40,338 nucleotides of DNA from CAYMTT01 sp964393465 (GTDB lineage Bacteria; Patescibacteriota; Minisyncoccia; Minisyncoccales; MHMH01). The stretch covers positions 1 to 40,338 of the forward strand of contig CAYMTT010000004.1 of assembly GCA_964393465.1 (NCBI GenBank). The letters run 5' to 3'. The notes under the pieces are model-generated. The model was given only the letters and a program-made list of their open reading frames with translations. It was not told the origin of the DNA and did not search any database. Within the stretch, counting starts at the first letter, position 1. Each line of letters opens with the position of its first letter. Shown piece by piece: positions 8,463-16,121 of this stretch. A program made the position numbers and the translations under genes.

Positions 8463-8882
8463 TTATCTCGGCAATATTTCTATTTTCTGGCCTTCTTTAA
8501 CCTTGACCACGGCTTTTTTATATCCCTTGCGGAAACCTTCTATCCTTCCCAGCCTTCTTTTTTTGGCAGGTATGTTCACGGTCTTGACCGATTCCACATC
8601 CACTCCGTAAACTCCCTCGACGGCTTTCTTTATCTCTTGTTTTCCGGCCTCGGGGAAAACCTCGAAAACATACTGGTTTTTTCCGACCAGATCGGTGGCC
8701 TTTTCGGTAACGTGCGGCCTAACCAGAATTTTGTAGGAATCGAAAAAGGAAGATTTTTTCTGCTTGGCCGGGGCTGCCGGTTTTTTGGAAACCGGTTTTT
8801 TGGGCGCTTTTTCCGGCGCCTTTTTTCTTTCAACTTTCTTTTCGGGCTTCTTTTTCTTTTTGAATATATCCAGCAAAGCCAT
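8463..8882 (-). CDS. rplW: Ribosomal protein uL23 with basic N-terminal extension
   Basis: uL23 sits at the exit tunnel and docks trigger factor and SRP. The core begins around residue 48 with YKILVRPHVTEKATDLVGK and continues to VNIPAKKRRLGRIEGFRKG. It is preceded by about 45 residues rich in lysine, alanine and proline that are absent from the usual ~95-residue L23 (total 139). The start ATG at 8882 is 3 bases after rplD and gives MALLDIF. The extension is low-complexity and probably disordered. Confidence 0.95.
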   Translation of the reverse strand: MALLDIFKKKKKPEKKVERKKAPEKAPKKPVSKKPAAPAKQKKSSFFDSYKILVRPHVTEKATDLVGKNQYVFEVFPEAGKQEIKKAVEGVYGVDVESVKTVNIPAKKRRLGRIEGFRKGYKKAVVKVKEGQKIEILPR

Positions 8883-8885
8883 ATG

Positions 8886-9515
8886 TTATTCGGCGAAAGT
8901 CTCTTTTAAAACTTTTAAAGATTCTTTGGGCATCAACAGATATTTGAAACTAAGCAGATCCAGGGCGCTGAGATCCCTGGCTTGGAAGGTCTTGACTCCG
9001 GGAATGTTCCTGGAAGAAAGAATGACATTTTTTTCCATTGCGGGCAGAACTATAAGGCAGCTTTCTTTTTTGCAGGGAAGTTTTTCCAAAAGGCTTTTCA
9101 TCTGTCCGGTTTTCGGCTTTTCCATTTTCAAGTCGTCGACTATCACCAAAAGTCCTTCTTTGGCTTTACCGGAAAGCACCATGAAAAGAGCCAGCTTTTT
9201 TTTCTTTTTGTTTATCTTTTTCTTGAAAACCTTTTCCTTGGTGGGGCCGAAAGTCACGCCTCCTCCGCGCCATAAAGGCGAACGGATGGATCCGTGCCTG
9301 GCTCTGCCGGTGCCCTTTTGGCGCCAAGGCTTTTTTCCGCCTCCCCTGACTTGGGCCCTGCTCTTTGTGTGGGCCGAAACCTGCCGGCGGTTGGCTTGCT
9401 GGCTCATGGCCACCTCGTGCACAAAATCGGGCTTTATCTCAACCCCGAAAATCTCGGAAGGCAGCCTGGTCTGGGAAACAGCCTTCCCCGAATTGTCATA
9501 CACTTTAACCAGCAT
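8886..9515 (-). CDS. rplD: Ribosomal protein uL4
   Basis: uL4 lines the exit tunnel constriction; in E. coli it also represses the S10 operon. It is 209 residues with the loop segment RRQVSAHTKSRAQVRGGGKK, PWRQKGTGRARHGSIRSP and GGGVTFGPT. It overlaps rplC by 11 bases (9505-9515). Confidence 0.96.
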   Translation of the reverse strand: MLVKVYDNSGKAVSQTRLPSEIFGVEIKPDFVHEVAMSQQANRRQVSAHTKSRAQVRGGGKKPWRQKGTGRARHGSIRSPLWRGGGVTFGPTKEKVFKKKINKKKKKLALFMVLSGKAKEGLLVIVDDLKMEKPKTGQMKSLLEKLPCKKESCLIVLPAMEKNVILSSRNIPGVKTFQARDLSALDLLSFKYLLMPKESLKVLKETFAE

Positions 9516-10086
9516 ATATTTCCAGAAGAGTTCCCTTGGAACCGGGAACCGCCCCCTTTAAAGCCAATAAATTGTTTTCTTTATCCACTTTGGCCACTTT
9601 TAAATTTTTCAAAGTCACCCTGTCTCGGCCCATTCTTCCGGGCATCTTTTTTCCTTTGATTACCCTTTCGGGGCCGGTCATGCCGATCGATCCCAACGTC
9701 CTATGTTCGTGCTTCACTCCGTGGCTGGCGTTTCTTCCCGAAAATCCCCATCTTTTGACCGCTCCCTGGAATCCCTTTCCCTTGGATATTCCTGAAACCT
9801 TGACCTTATCCCCTTCCTGGAAGGCAGAAACGTCTATTCTGTCTCCGGCCTTGTATTGTCCGCCTTTGAATTCTTTCAAGAAGCGAAAAGGCTTTCCCTT
9901 AAGGGACTTTTTTTCCTTCTTCTTTTTTTCGAATCCTATCTGGAAAGCTTCATAGCCGTCTTTCTCTTTAGTCTTTACTTGAGTCACCTGGCAGGGCCCC
10001 GCTTCAATCAAAGTCACGGGCACCATATTGCCCTTTTGGTCGAATATCCGGGACATCCCTATTTTTTTTCCTAAAATAAATTTCAT
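9505..10086 (-). CDS. rplC: Ribosomal protein uL3
   Basis: uL3 is an early large-subunit assembly protein near the peptidyl-transferase centre. It is 193 residues, starting MKFILGKKIGMSRIFDQKGN, with SKGKGFQGAVKRWGFSG, SHGVKHEHRTLGSIG and PGRMGRDRVT. No Shine-Dalgarno is seen in front of ATG 10086. It is the first gene after a fresh promoter (10180-10208) and a GC hairpin (10102-10116), so it heads a transcript separate from rpsJ. Confidence 0.97.
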   Translation of the reverse strand: MKFILGKKIGMSRIFDQKGNMVPVTLIEAGPCQVTQVKTKEKDGYEAFQIGFEKKKKEKKSLKGKPFRFLKEFKGGQYKAGDRIDVSAFQEGDKVKVSGISKGKGFQGAVKRWGFSGRNASHGVKHEHRTLGSIGMTGPERVIKGKKMPGRMGRDRVTLKNLKVAKVDKENNLLALKGAVPGSKGTLLEIYAG

Positions 10087-10096
10087 ACATTCAACA

Positions 10097-10119
10097 GAAA
10101 ACCGGGCCTAGCCCGGCTT
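10097..10119 (-). terminator. GC hairpin with T-run in the rplC leader
   Basis: On the minus strand AAGCCGGGC-TAG-GCCCGGTTTTC forms a 6-bp all-GC stem with flanking A-U pairs and then a short T-run. It lies between the rplC promoter and its start, so it would act as an attenuator on transcripts entering rplC, or as a terminator for read-through from rpsJ. The T-run is short (TTTTC), so strength is uncertain. Confidence 0.55.
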
Positions 10120-10179
10120 CGCTCCGAGACTAAAAGAATGGTTGACTTTTAAAGTTTAACGGTTCTCACTATATTTACA

Positions 10180-10208
10180 AGATTATTACATTTTTCTCTT
10201 TCTGTCAA
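10180..10208 (-). promoter_or_regulatory. Promoter for the rplC operon
   Basis: Minus strand: TTGACA (10203-10208), a 17-base spacer, then TAATCT (10180-10185). The -35 is a perfect match and begins 4 bases after the rpsJ stop. The expected transcript start is near 10173, giving an ~85-base leader with an imperfect inverted repeat (10141-10160) and the GC hairpin. This splits rpsJ from rplC. Confidence 0.75.
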
Positions 10209-10211
10209 CGC

Positions 10212-10553
10212 CTACATCTTAATTTCGATATCCACGCCGGCGGGCAGGGTCAAGCTGGTCAAAGCATCAATAATCCTCGGATTGGGGTTCAATATGTCTA
10301 TAAGTCTCTTGTGGACTCTCATTTCAAACTGCTCTCTGGCGTCTTTGTGGACAAAGGTCGACCTGTTCACCGTGTATTTGTGAATTTCGGTCGGCAACGG
10401 AATGGGGCCGGAAAGTTCGGCCCCATAACGCAAAGCTGTATCAACGATCTGGCGAGCGCTGTTATCGATCACTTTATGATCGTAAGCCCGAAGCTTTATG
10501 CGAAGCTTCGGCCTCACTTGGTCTTTAACTGGAGCTTCTTTCTTTTCAGGCAT
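10212..10553 (-). CDS. rpsJ: Ribosomal protein uS10
   Basis: uS10 is a small-subunit head protein and also the NusB partner in antitermination. It is 113 residues with a ~12-residue N-terminal extension before LRIKLRAYDHKVID. Conserved blocks GPIPLPTEIHKYTVNRS and HKDAREQFEMRVHKR follow. Its start overlaps the tuf stop by one base, so it is the last gene of the str transcript rather than the first of S10. Confidence 0.97.
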   Translation of the reverse strand: MPEKKEAPVKDQVRPKLRIKLRAYDHKVIDNSARQIVDTALRYGAELSGPIPLPTEIHKYTVNRSTFVHKDAREQFEMRVHKRLIDILNPNPRIIDALTSLTLPAGVDIEIKM

Positions 10554-11752
10554 TATTTGATGATCTTGGTAACTACTCCGGCTCCCACAGTCTTTCCGCC
10601 TTCTCTGAGGGCGAACCTCTGCTGTTCTTCCAGGGCCACCGGGGCTATCAATTTAACTTTTACATTGACCGTGTCTCCGGGCATTACCATTTCGGTTCCT
10701 TCGGGAAGGGTAACATCTCCGGTCACATCGGTGGTGCGGATGTAAAACTGGGGCTTGTATCCCGAGAAAAACGGAGTGTGCCTTCCGCCCTCTTCTTTGG
10801 TGAGAACGTAGACTTCCCCTTCAAACTCGGTGTGTGGCGTAATGCTGCCCGGTTTTGCCAGCACCTGACCTCTTTCGATTTCTTCTTTTTTCAATCCTCT
10901 CAAAAGGATGCCCACGTTGTCTCCGGCTCTTCCCTCATCGAGAATTTTGTTGAACATTTCAATGCTCACTGCCGTGGTTTTGGTAGTGGGCTTGAGTCCG
11001 ACCATTTCAATTTCTTCATTGGAGTGAACAATCCCCCTCTCTACTCTGCCGGTAGCTACGGTTCCTCTTCCTTCAATGGAGAAAACGTCTTCCACGGCCA
11101 TTAAGAAAGGCTTGTCCACGTCGCGGGCGGGCTCTGGTATGTACTCGTCCATCTTTTGGACCAATTCAATTATGGGCTTTACCGCCTCATCGTCGGCAGA
11201 ACCAGCTTCCAAAGCTTTAAGAGCCGAACCTCTCACCACCGGAATCTCATCTCCGGGGAATTTGTATTTTTTCAGAAGCTCTCTCACTTCCGATTCCACC
11301 AAGTCGACTATTTCGGGATCGTCCACCGCGTCGCATTTGTTCAAAAATACCACGATATAGGGCAGGCCCACCTGGCGAGCCAGCAAAATATGCTCTCTGG
11401 TCTGAGGCATGGGTCCGTCCGGAGCTGAAACCACCAGAACGGCTCCGTCCATCTGGGCGGCTCCCGTAATCATGTTCTTGATGTAGTCGGCGTGCCCGGG
11501 ACAGTCGATATGGGCGTAGTGCCTTTTCTCTGTCTCGTACTCCATGTGGGAAACCGCGATGGTCAGGCCACGGGATTTCTCTTCGGGAGCAGAATCAATC
11601 TGGTCGACCGATTTTTCGGAAGCCTTGAAACCTTTAAGCTTCAGGGACTTTAAAATTGCAGCGGTAAGAGTGGTCTTACCGTGGTCTACGTGACCGATAG
11701 TGCCTATGTTTACGTGGGGCTTACCCCTCTCAAATTTTTCTTTTTCCGCCAT
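10553..11752 (-). CDS. tuf: Elongation factor Tu
   Basis: EF-Tu is the GTPase that brings aminoacyl-tRNA to the ribosome. It is 399 residues, with G1 GHVDHGKTT near residue 19, switch I RGLTIAVSH (consensus is RGITI), G3 DCPGHADY, G4 NKCD and domain II/III motifs such as GRGTVATGRVERG. It has its own promoter (11794-11821) and an AT-rich leader with no Shine-Dalgarno, so it can be expressed above the rest of the str operon. Confidence 0.98.
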   Translation of the reverse strand: MAEKEKFERGKPHVNIGTIGHVDHGKTTLTAAILKSLKLKGFKASEKSVDQIDSAPEEKSRGLTIAVSHMEYETEKRHYAHIDCPGHADYIKNMITGAAQMDGAVLVVSAPDGPMPQTREHILLARQVGLPYIVVFLNKCDAVDDPEIVDLVESEVRELLKKYKFPGDEIPVVRGSALKALEAGSADDEAVKPIIELVQKMDEYIPEPARDVDKPFLMAVEDVFSIEGRGTVATGRVERGIVHSNEEIEMVGLKPTTKTTAVSIEMFNKILDEGRAGDNVGILLRGLKKEEIERGQVLAKPGSITPHTEFEGEVYVLTKEEGGRHTPFFSGYKPQFYIRTTDVTGDVTLPEGTEMVMPGDTVNVKVKLIAPVALEEQQRFALREGGKTVGAGVVTKIIK

Positions 11753-11768
11753 AAATTGGGAATAAAAG

Positions 11769-11784
11769 ATTAATTATAATTAAT
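11769..11784. repeat. 16-base perfect palindrome in the tuf leader
   Basis: ATTAATTATAATTAAT reads identically on both strands. It lies between the tuf promoter and the tuf start. It could be an AT-rich operator or simply an unstructured leader; composition alone could produce it. Confidence 0.5.
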
Positions 11785-11793
11785 GCTATTACT

Positions 11794-11821
11794 ATTCTAC
11801 ATAATTAAGAAAAACTGTCAA
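11794..11821 (-). promoter_or_regulatory. Promoter for tuf
   Basis: Minus strand: TTGACA (11816-11821), a 16-base spacer, TAGAAT (11794-11799). It lies just downstream of the Phd-like gene, giving a predicted 5' leader of roughly 35 bases before tuf. Confidence 0.7.
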
Positions 11822-11840
11822 CTACGCTTTCATTGTACCA

Positions 11841-12041
11841 TCAAAAAGGAAGATCTTCAATTTGAAGTTCGTCTTTCTGCAAAGTTTCGGGGAGCTGCTT
11901 TTTTTCCGGCTCTTCCTTTTTTTCCAGTTTCTTTTTGTATTCCTCAAACCCCACCACAACCAAGACGGGCTTGCCGTTTTCGATAATGATGAATTTTCCT
12001 CCGTCTCTTTCGGCTATTTTTTTGATTTCTTCAAAATCCAT
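11841..12041 (-). CDS. Phd/YefM-like small protein, no toxin partner
   Basis: A 66-residue protein, MDFEEIKKIAERDGGKFIII then ENGKPVLVVVGFEEYKKKLE, followed by a glutamate/lysine-rich tail. The segment with a GGKFIIIENGKPVLVV strand pair and a following helix resembles the DNA-binding half of Phd/YefM-type antitoxins. No toxin gene is adjacent. It lies 4 bases after fusA and before tuf in the str operon. The family link is by eye and moderate. It may be a repressor or a ribosome-linked factor. Confidence 0.7.
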   Translation of the reverse strand: MDFEEIKKIAERDGGKFIIIENGKPVLVVVGFEEYKKKLEKKEEPEKKQLPETLQKDELQIEDLPF

Positions 12042-12045
12042 AAGT

Positions 12046-14133
12046 TTATCTTCTTTTGCCGTCTATTATTTCCTGGGCGACGTTCTGGGGGACTTCCTCG
12101 TAGCGGTGGAATTCCATGGTAAAGGTGCCCCGGCCTTCGGTCATAGACCTCAAAGAGGTGGCATACCCGAACATTTCGCTCAAGGGCACTTTGGCTTTTA
12201 TGACTTTCATATTCATCCTTTCTTCGGTCTCTTCGATCCTCCCCCGTCTGGAAGACAAATCGCCTATCGTGTCTCCGAGAAATTTTTCGGGGATCACTAT
12301 TTCCAATTTCATTATGGGCTCCAAAATTACCGGCTTTGCCATCTTACAGGCCTGCTGAAAAGCCTGGGAGCCTGCGATTTTAAAAGCCACTTCGGAAGAA
12401 TCCACCTCGTGGTAGGAGCCGTCAAAAAGGGCGACGGACAAATCCACCATGGGATATCCCGCGAGCACGCCCTTGTCCACCGCTTCCTTAATTCCTTTTT
12501 CCACGGCCGGAATGAATTCCTGGGGTATCACTCCCCCTTTGATTTCGTTCATGAATTCAAAGCCCTCCCCTCTTTCTTTGGGATTAATCCTCAGCCAAAC
12601 ATGTCCGTACTGCCCTCTGCCGCCGGACTGTCTTACGTATTTGCCTTCCGCTTCCGATTCCGCTCTTACGGTTTCCTTGTAAGCTACCTGGGGCCTGCCC
12701 ACGTTGGCTTCCACCTTGAACTCCCTCTTCATCCTGTCGACCAGAATGTCCAGGTGCAATTCCCCCATTCCGGAAATAAGGGTTTCTCCGGTTTCCAGAT
12801 CGCTCTTTATCCTGAATGTCGGGTCTTCATCTGAAAGCCTTTTCAAGGCCATGCCCATCTTCTCCTGGTCGGCCTTGGTTTTCGGCTCTATTCTTATGGA
12901 AATGACCGGCTCCGGGAAAATTATCTCTTCCAAAATGACGGGTTTCGTTTCATCGCAAAGGGTATGCCCGGTGCTGGTGTTTTTCAGACCCACGGTGGCC
13001 GCAATATCTCCCGCGAAAAGCTCTTCCACTTCTTCTCTTTCTGCTGCGTGCATTCTCAAAATCCTGCCTATCCTTTCTTTGTCTCCGGTAACGGAATTCA
13101 AAACGTAAGAGCCCTTGGTCAAAGTCCCGGAATATACCCGGAAATATGTTAGAGTCCCCACGTAGGGATCGGTGGCTATTTTAAAAGCCAAAGCCGAAAA
13201 AGGTCCCTCGTCGGAAGCCATTCTTTCTATTTTCTCTCCGGTTTTAAGGTCTTTTCCCTCGACCGGAGGAAGATTGACCGGATTGGGCAAATAGTTTATG
13301 ACCCCGTCCAAAAGAGGTTGGACTCCTTTGTTTTTCAAGGCCGAACCGCAGAAAACCGGTATTAAGCGGTAGTCCAAAACCGCCTTTCTTAAAGCTTCCA
13401 TAAGGTCGGATTCTGATATTTCCTTTCCGGCCAAATAGTCTTCGGTGAGTTTTTCGTCTTCTCCGGCTATTTTTTCCACCATTTTTTCCCGCCACTCCCT
13501 GGCGGTTTCTTTCAAACTGTCCGGGATTTCTTCTTCTTTGGGAATCTGTCCGAAGTCGCCTTCGAACTTCAAAGCTTTCATTTTAATCAAATCGATAACC
13601 CCTTCCAAGCTGGATTCGGAACCTATGGGTATTTGGACCGGCACCGCATTGGGAGAAAGCTTCTGCCAAATGGAATCCAGGCTTTTTTCGAATGAAGCTC
13701 CCATTCTGTCCAGTTTGTTTATGAAGCAGATTCTTGGGACTTTAAACTTGTCCGCCTGCCGCCAGACGGTTTCGGACTGGGGCTCCACTCCGGCCACTCC
13801 GTCGAAAACCACAACGGCTCCATCCAACACTCTCAAAGACCGCTGGACTTCGGCCGTAAAATCTATGTGCCCGGGAGTATCTATTATGTTTATCCTGTAT
13901 TCCTCGTCATTGACCTTCCAAAAGCAGGTGGTGGCAGCGGAAGTGATGGTAATCCCCCTTTCTCTTTCCTGCTCCATCCAGTCCATGATGGCCTTTCCGT
14001 CGTGGACCTCCCCTATTTTGTGGGAAATTCCGGTGTAAAATAAAACTCGCTCGGTGACCGTGGTCTTTCCTGCGTCTATATGAGCTATAATTCCTATGTC
14101 CCTTACTTTTTCAATAGGATACTTTCTAGGCAT
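12046..14133 (-). CDS. fusA: Elongation factor G
   Basis: EF-G is the GTPase driving translocation and, with RRF, ribosome recycling. It is 695 residues, full length, with G1 AHIDAGKTT, switch ERERGITITSAATT, G3 DTPGHIDFT, G4 NKLDRMGA and domain IV/V motifs such as GGRGQYGHVWL. It lies 3 bases after rpsG and is followed by the Phd-like gene. Confidence 0.98.
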   Translation of the reverse strand: MPRKYPIEKVRDIGIIAHIDAGKTTVTERVLFYTGISHKIGEVHDGKAIMDWMEQERERGITITSAATTCFWKVNDEEYRINIIDTPGHIDFTAEVQRSLRVLDGAVVVFDGVAGVEPQSETVWRQADKFKVPRICFINKLDRMGASFEKSLDSIWQKLSPNAVPVQIPIGSESSLEGVIDLIKMKALKFEGDFGQIPKEEEIPDSLKETAREWREKMVEKIAGEDEKLTEDYLAGKEISESDLMEALRKAVLDYRLIPVFCGSALKNKGVQPLLDGVINYLPNPVNLPPVEGKDLKTGEKIERMASDEGPFSALAFKIATDPYVGTLTYFRVYSGTLTKGSYVLNSVTGDKERIGRILRMHAAEREEVEELFAGDIAATVGLKNTSTGHTLCDETKPVILEEIIFPEPVISIRIEPKTKADQEKMGMALKRLSDEDPTFRIKSDLETGETLISGMGELHLDILVDRMKREFKVEANVGRPQVAYKETVRAESEAEGKYVRQSGGRGQYGHVWLRINPKERGEGFEFMNEIKGGVIPQEFIPAVEKGIKEAVDKGVLAGYPMVDLSVALFDGSYHEVDSSEVAFKIAGSQAFQQACKMAKPVILEPIMKLEIVIPEKFLGDTIGDLSSRRGRIEETEERMNMKVIKAKVPLSEMFGYATSLRSMTEGRGTFTMEFHRYEEVPQNVAQEIIDGKRR

Positions 14134-14136
14134 AAT

Positions 14137-14607
14137 TTACCAGGCAAAATGGGCGAAAGCCCTGTTGGCTTCGGCCATTCTGTGAGTGTCTTCTTTTTTC
14201 TTTACGGCGGCCCCTTCGTTTTTCATGGCGGCCATGAGCTCTTCGGCCAATTTTTCTTTCATCGGCTTTCCCTTTTTGGAATAGGCCGCGTTTATAATCC
14301 AGCGCATGGCAAGAGCCATCTTTCTTCCGCCTTTGACCTCGACGGGCACCTGATAAGTGGCCCCTCCAACTCTCTTTGGCTTTATTTCCAGCAAAGGAGA
14401 AGCGTTTTTCAGAGCCGTTTCGAAAACCTCGACCGGATCTTTTTTGGTCTTTTCCTTCATTATGTCAAAAGCTCCGTAAACGATTTTCCTGGCCGTGCTC
14501 TTTTTGCCCTTTTCCATTATATTATTCATAAACTTGCTCACGAGCACGCTTCCGTAAACCGGATCTGGAGCTATATTTCTGTTTACTCTTTTTTTGCGCT
14601 TGGCCAT
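14137..14607 (-). CDS. rpsG: Ribosomal protein uS7
   Basis: uS7 nucleates assembly of the small-subunit head and lines the E-site. It is 156 residues with DPVYGSVLVSKFMNNIMEKG, VGGATYQVPVEV and a C-terminal EANRAFAHFAW. It lies 2 bases after rpsL in the str operon. Confidence 0.97.
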   Translation of the reverse strand: MAKRKKRVNRNIAPDPVYGSVLVSKFMNNIMEKGKKSTARKIVYGAFDIMKEKTKKDPVEVFETALKNASPLLEIKPKRVGGATYQVPVEVKGGRKMALAMRWIINAAYSKKGKPMKEKLAEELMAAMKNEGAAVKKKEDTHRMAEANRAFAHFAW

Positions 14608-14609
14608 GA

Positions 14610-15020
14610 TTATTTTTCTTTTTTGGTTCCGTACTTTGATCTTTCCTGTTTTCTTCCTTCCACCCCGGCGGTATCCAAAACTCCCCTGACCACATGGTAT
14701 CTCACTCCGGGCAGGTCTTTAACTCTCCCCCCTTTTATCATGACAACCGAATGCTCCTGCAAGTTATGTCCTTCTCCGGGGATGTAAGCTGTCACTTCCA
14801 TGCCGTTGGTCAGCCTGACCCTGGCGACTTTTCTCAGGGCTGAGTTGGGCTTCTTGGGAGTGGCCGTAAACACTTTCAGGCAAACTCCCCTTTTGAAAGG
14901 AGATGGATATTTCCCGGGCCTGTTCTTGAGGAAATTAAAACCCGAGGCCAAAGCCGGAGCTTTGCCTTTCTTTTTTGGATTTTTCCTTCCTTTTTTTATT
15001 AATTGCTGAGTTGTCGGCAT
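14610..15020 (-). CDS. rpsL: Ribosomal protein uS12 with an insertion
   Basis: uS12 sits at the decoding centre. It is 136 residues with the invariant TPKKPNSALRKVARVRL (K56/K57 correspond to E. coli K42/K43) and GEGHNLQEHSVVMIKGGRVK. Compared with E. coli, about 13 extra residues occur around positions 26-40 between APALASG and PFKRGVC. It is the first gene of the str transcript. The promoter -10 box ends only 9 bases before ATG 15020, and there is no Shine-Dalgarno, so the mRNA should be almost leaderless. Confidence 0.97.
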   Translation of the reverse strand: MPTTQQLIKKGRKNPKKKGKAPALASGFNFLKNRPGKYPSPFKRGVCLKVFTATPKKPNSALRKVARVRLTNGMEVTAYIPGEGHNLQEHSVVMIKGGRVKDLPGVRYHVVRGVLDTAGVEGRKQERSKYGTKKEK

Positions 15021-15029
15021 AACGTTTAT

Positions 15030-15058
15030 AAATTAGCAGATAAAGAAATCTTCGTCAA
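15030..15058 (-). promoter_or_regulatory. Promoter for the str operon (rpsL)
   Basis: Minus strand: TTGACG (15053-15058), a 17-base spacer, TAATTT (15030-15035). The predicted start is near 15022-15024, 2-4 bases ahead of the rpsL ATG. Confidence 0.7.
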
Positions 15059-15063
15059 TAGAG

Positions 15064-15681
15064 TCAGATGAAAAATAACTGTCCGCTTATCAATTGGTAG
15101 AAAACGGAGGCCGTCCAAAAGACAAAACCCAGCCCTCCGAAAAAGATGAAGAATATCAAAATGAAGAATCCGTACTGGGCCAAGACCATCCTAATTCTAT
15201 TGAACCTTTCGGGCAAAAAACTGAAAAGTATGTGGGAGCCGTCCAGGGGAGGTATTGGCAGCAGATTGAACATGCCCCAGGCGAAATTGTAAATAACGAT
15301 GATGCTGAAGAGCAAAAAAACCTGATCGGGCAGACTGACAAATCTCAAGACCAGGCCGAAAATAATCCCGACCAGAAAATTGGTGGCCGGCCCGGCTATT
15401 GAAACTTTCAGCTCTCCCCATCTTTTATCGCTGAAATTCAAAGGGTTGACCGGCACCGGCTTTGCCCAGCCGATAATCGGGCCCTGTCCGGCAGTAAGCA
15501 CCAAAAGCAACAAGGGAAGTATCACGGTTCCGAAAATGTCTATGTGCTTCAAAGGATTCAAGGTGAGGCGTCCTGCATATTTTGCCGTGGGATCCCCCAA
15601 ATGCAAAGCCACGCTTCCGTGAGCTATCTCGTGAAGCATTATGGAAAAAAACAAAACTATCAGGGAGAATATTGCCAGCAT
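15064..15681 (-). CDS. Site-2-protease-like M50 metalloprotease
   Basis: A membrane-embedded zinc protease of family M50 that may cleave transmembrane segments. From ATG 15681 it is 205 residues with HEIAH (H17, E18, H21) in the first helix and the third ligand in FNLLPIPPLDGSH (D147). About five hydrophobic segments are present. The frame is open to 15957, but that would cross rpmB and the tRNA, so the inner start is used. A TATAAT (15704-15709) lies upstream. The substrate is unknown. Confidence 0.9.
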   Translation of the reverse strand: MLAIFSLIVLFFSIMLHEIAHGSVALHLGDPTAKYAGRLTLNPLKHIDIFGTVILPLLLLVLTAGQGPIIGWAKPVPVNPLNFSDKRWGELKVSIAGPATNFLVGIIFGLVLRFVSLPDQVFLLFSIIVIYNFAWGMFNLLPIPPLDGSHILFSFLPERFNRIRMVLAQYGFFILIFFIFFGGLGFVFWTASVFYQLISGQLFFI

Positions 15682-15703
15682 AATTTTTTTATGGTAGCAT
15701 AGG

Positions 15704-15711
15704 ATTATAAA
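15704..15711. promoter_or_regulatory. Overlapping divergent -10 boxes (M50 gene / rpmB)
   Basis: ATTATAAA gives TATAAT on the minus strand (15704-15709) toward the M50 gene, with TTGTTT 17 bases upstream (15727-15732), and TATAAA on the plus strand (15706-15711) toward rpmB. The two cannot be occupied at once. The plus -35 is weak. Confidence 0.5.
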
Positions 15712-15733
15712 ATATTCAAACCAGAAAAACAAC

Positions 15734-15919
15734 ATGTCCAGACAATGCGCCATATGCGGCAAAAAAGGAAAAATGGCCTGGCGGAGGGTGAAACTCAGAG
15801 GAAAGTTCAACCCGACCATTAAAAAAAGGAAATACCCCAACTTGCAGTGGGCCACTTTGCCTTCGGGAAAAAGGATCAAGGCCTGCGCCAAGTGCCTTAA
15901 AAAAGTCGGAAAAAAGTAA
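15734..15919 (+). CDS. rpmB: Ribosomal protein bL28, zinc-binding
   Basis: bL28 is a large-subunit protein. It is 61 residues, starting MSRQCAICGKKGKMAWRRVK, with C5/C8 and C51/C54 forming a zinc ribbon and the core FNPTIKKRKYPNLQWATLPS. It is divergent from the M50 gene and ends 4 bases before tRNA-Pro, so they are probably on one transcript. Confidence 0.95.
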   Translation: MSRQCAICGKKGKMAWRRVKLRGKFNPTIKKRKYPNLQWATLPSGKRIKACAKCLKKVGKK

Positions 15920-15923
15920 TTTT

Positions 15924-15997
15924 CGGGGCATGGTGTAACTGGATAACATTTGCGCATGGGGTGCGTAAGATTCTGGGTTCAAATCCCAGTGCCCCGA
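15924..15997 (+). tRNA. tRNA-Pro (anticodon GGG)
   Basis: A complete cloverleaf: acceptor CGGGGCA/TGCCCCG, D-stem GTGT/ACAT, anticodon stem TGCGC/GCGTA with loop ATGGGGT (anticodon GGG), 5-base variable loop, T-arm CTGGG-TTCAAAT-CCCAG, discriminator A. The C1-G72 pair and A73 fit bacterial tRNA-Pro. CCA is not encoded. It lies 4 bases after rpmB. Confidence 0.95.
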
Positions 15998-16020
15998 CAG
16001 AATATGAAAAACGGCAAAAT

Positions 16021-16121
16021 AAAATTCGCCTGCACCTGTAGTCTCCTTTAAGGAAAAGAGGCGAATTTAAGATAAACATTATCAATCTAACCTGCCTCTT
16101 TTCCGGAAAAGAGGCTTTTTT
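16021..16121 (+). promoter_or_regulatory. Attenuator-like leader of the cysteine synthase gene
   Basis: Three mutually exclusive pairings are visible. A 10-bp helix pairs 16022-16031 (AAATTCGCCT) with 16059-16068 (AGGCGAATTT). A terminator hairpin pairs 16094-16104 (GCCTCTTTTCC) with 16105-16115 (GGAAAAGAGGC), followed by TTTTTT and then the ATG. The 11-mer GGAAAAGAGGC also occurs at 16052-16062 and can pair with 16094-16104, breaking both other helices. The 3' arm also holds the Shine-Dalgarno GAGG, so control could be transcriptional or translational. The ligand is unknown; no T-box or known riboswitch consensus was recognised. Confidence 0.7.

Noticed and set aside
11753..12045. Complete toxin-antitoxin module
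   Set aside because: Only the Phd-like protein is present; both flanks are translation factors.
11935..12834. A 299-residue plus-strand ORF
   Set aside because: It lies wholly antisense to fusA, whose protein is full length and conserved; the plus-strand product is low quality and rich in His/Phe.
15682..15957. N-terminal extension of the M50 protease
   Set aside because: It would run through rpmB and tRNA-Pro on the other strand, and family members begin near the HExxH helix.
16021..16121. T-box riboswitch upstream of cysteine synthase
   Set aside because: Leader is too short for stem I with a specifier loop, and the conserved T-box sequence (AGGGTGGNACCGCG) is absent.
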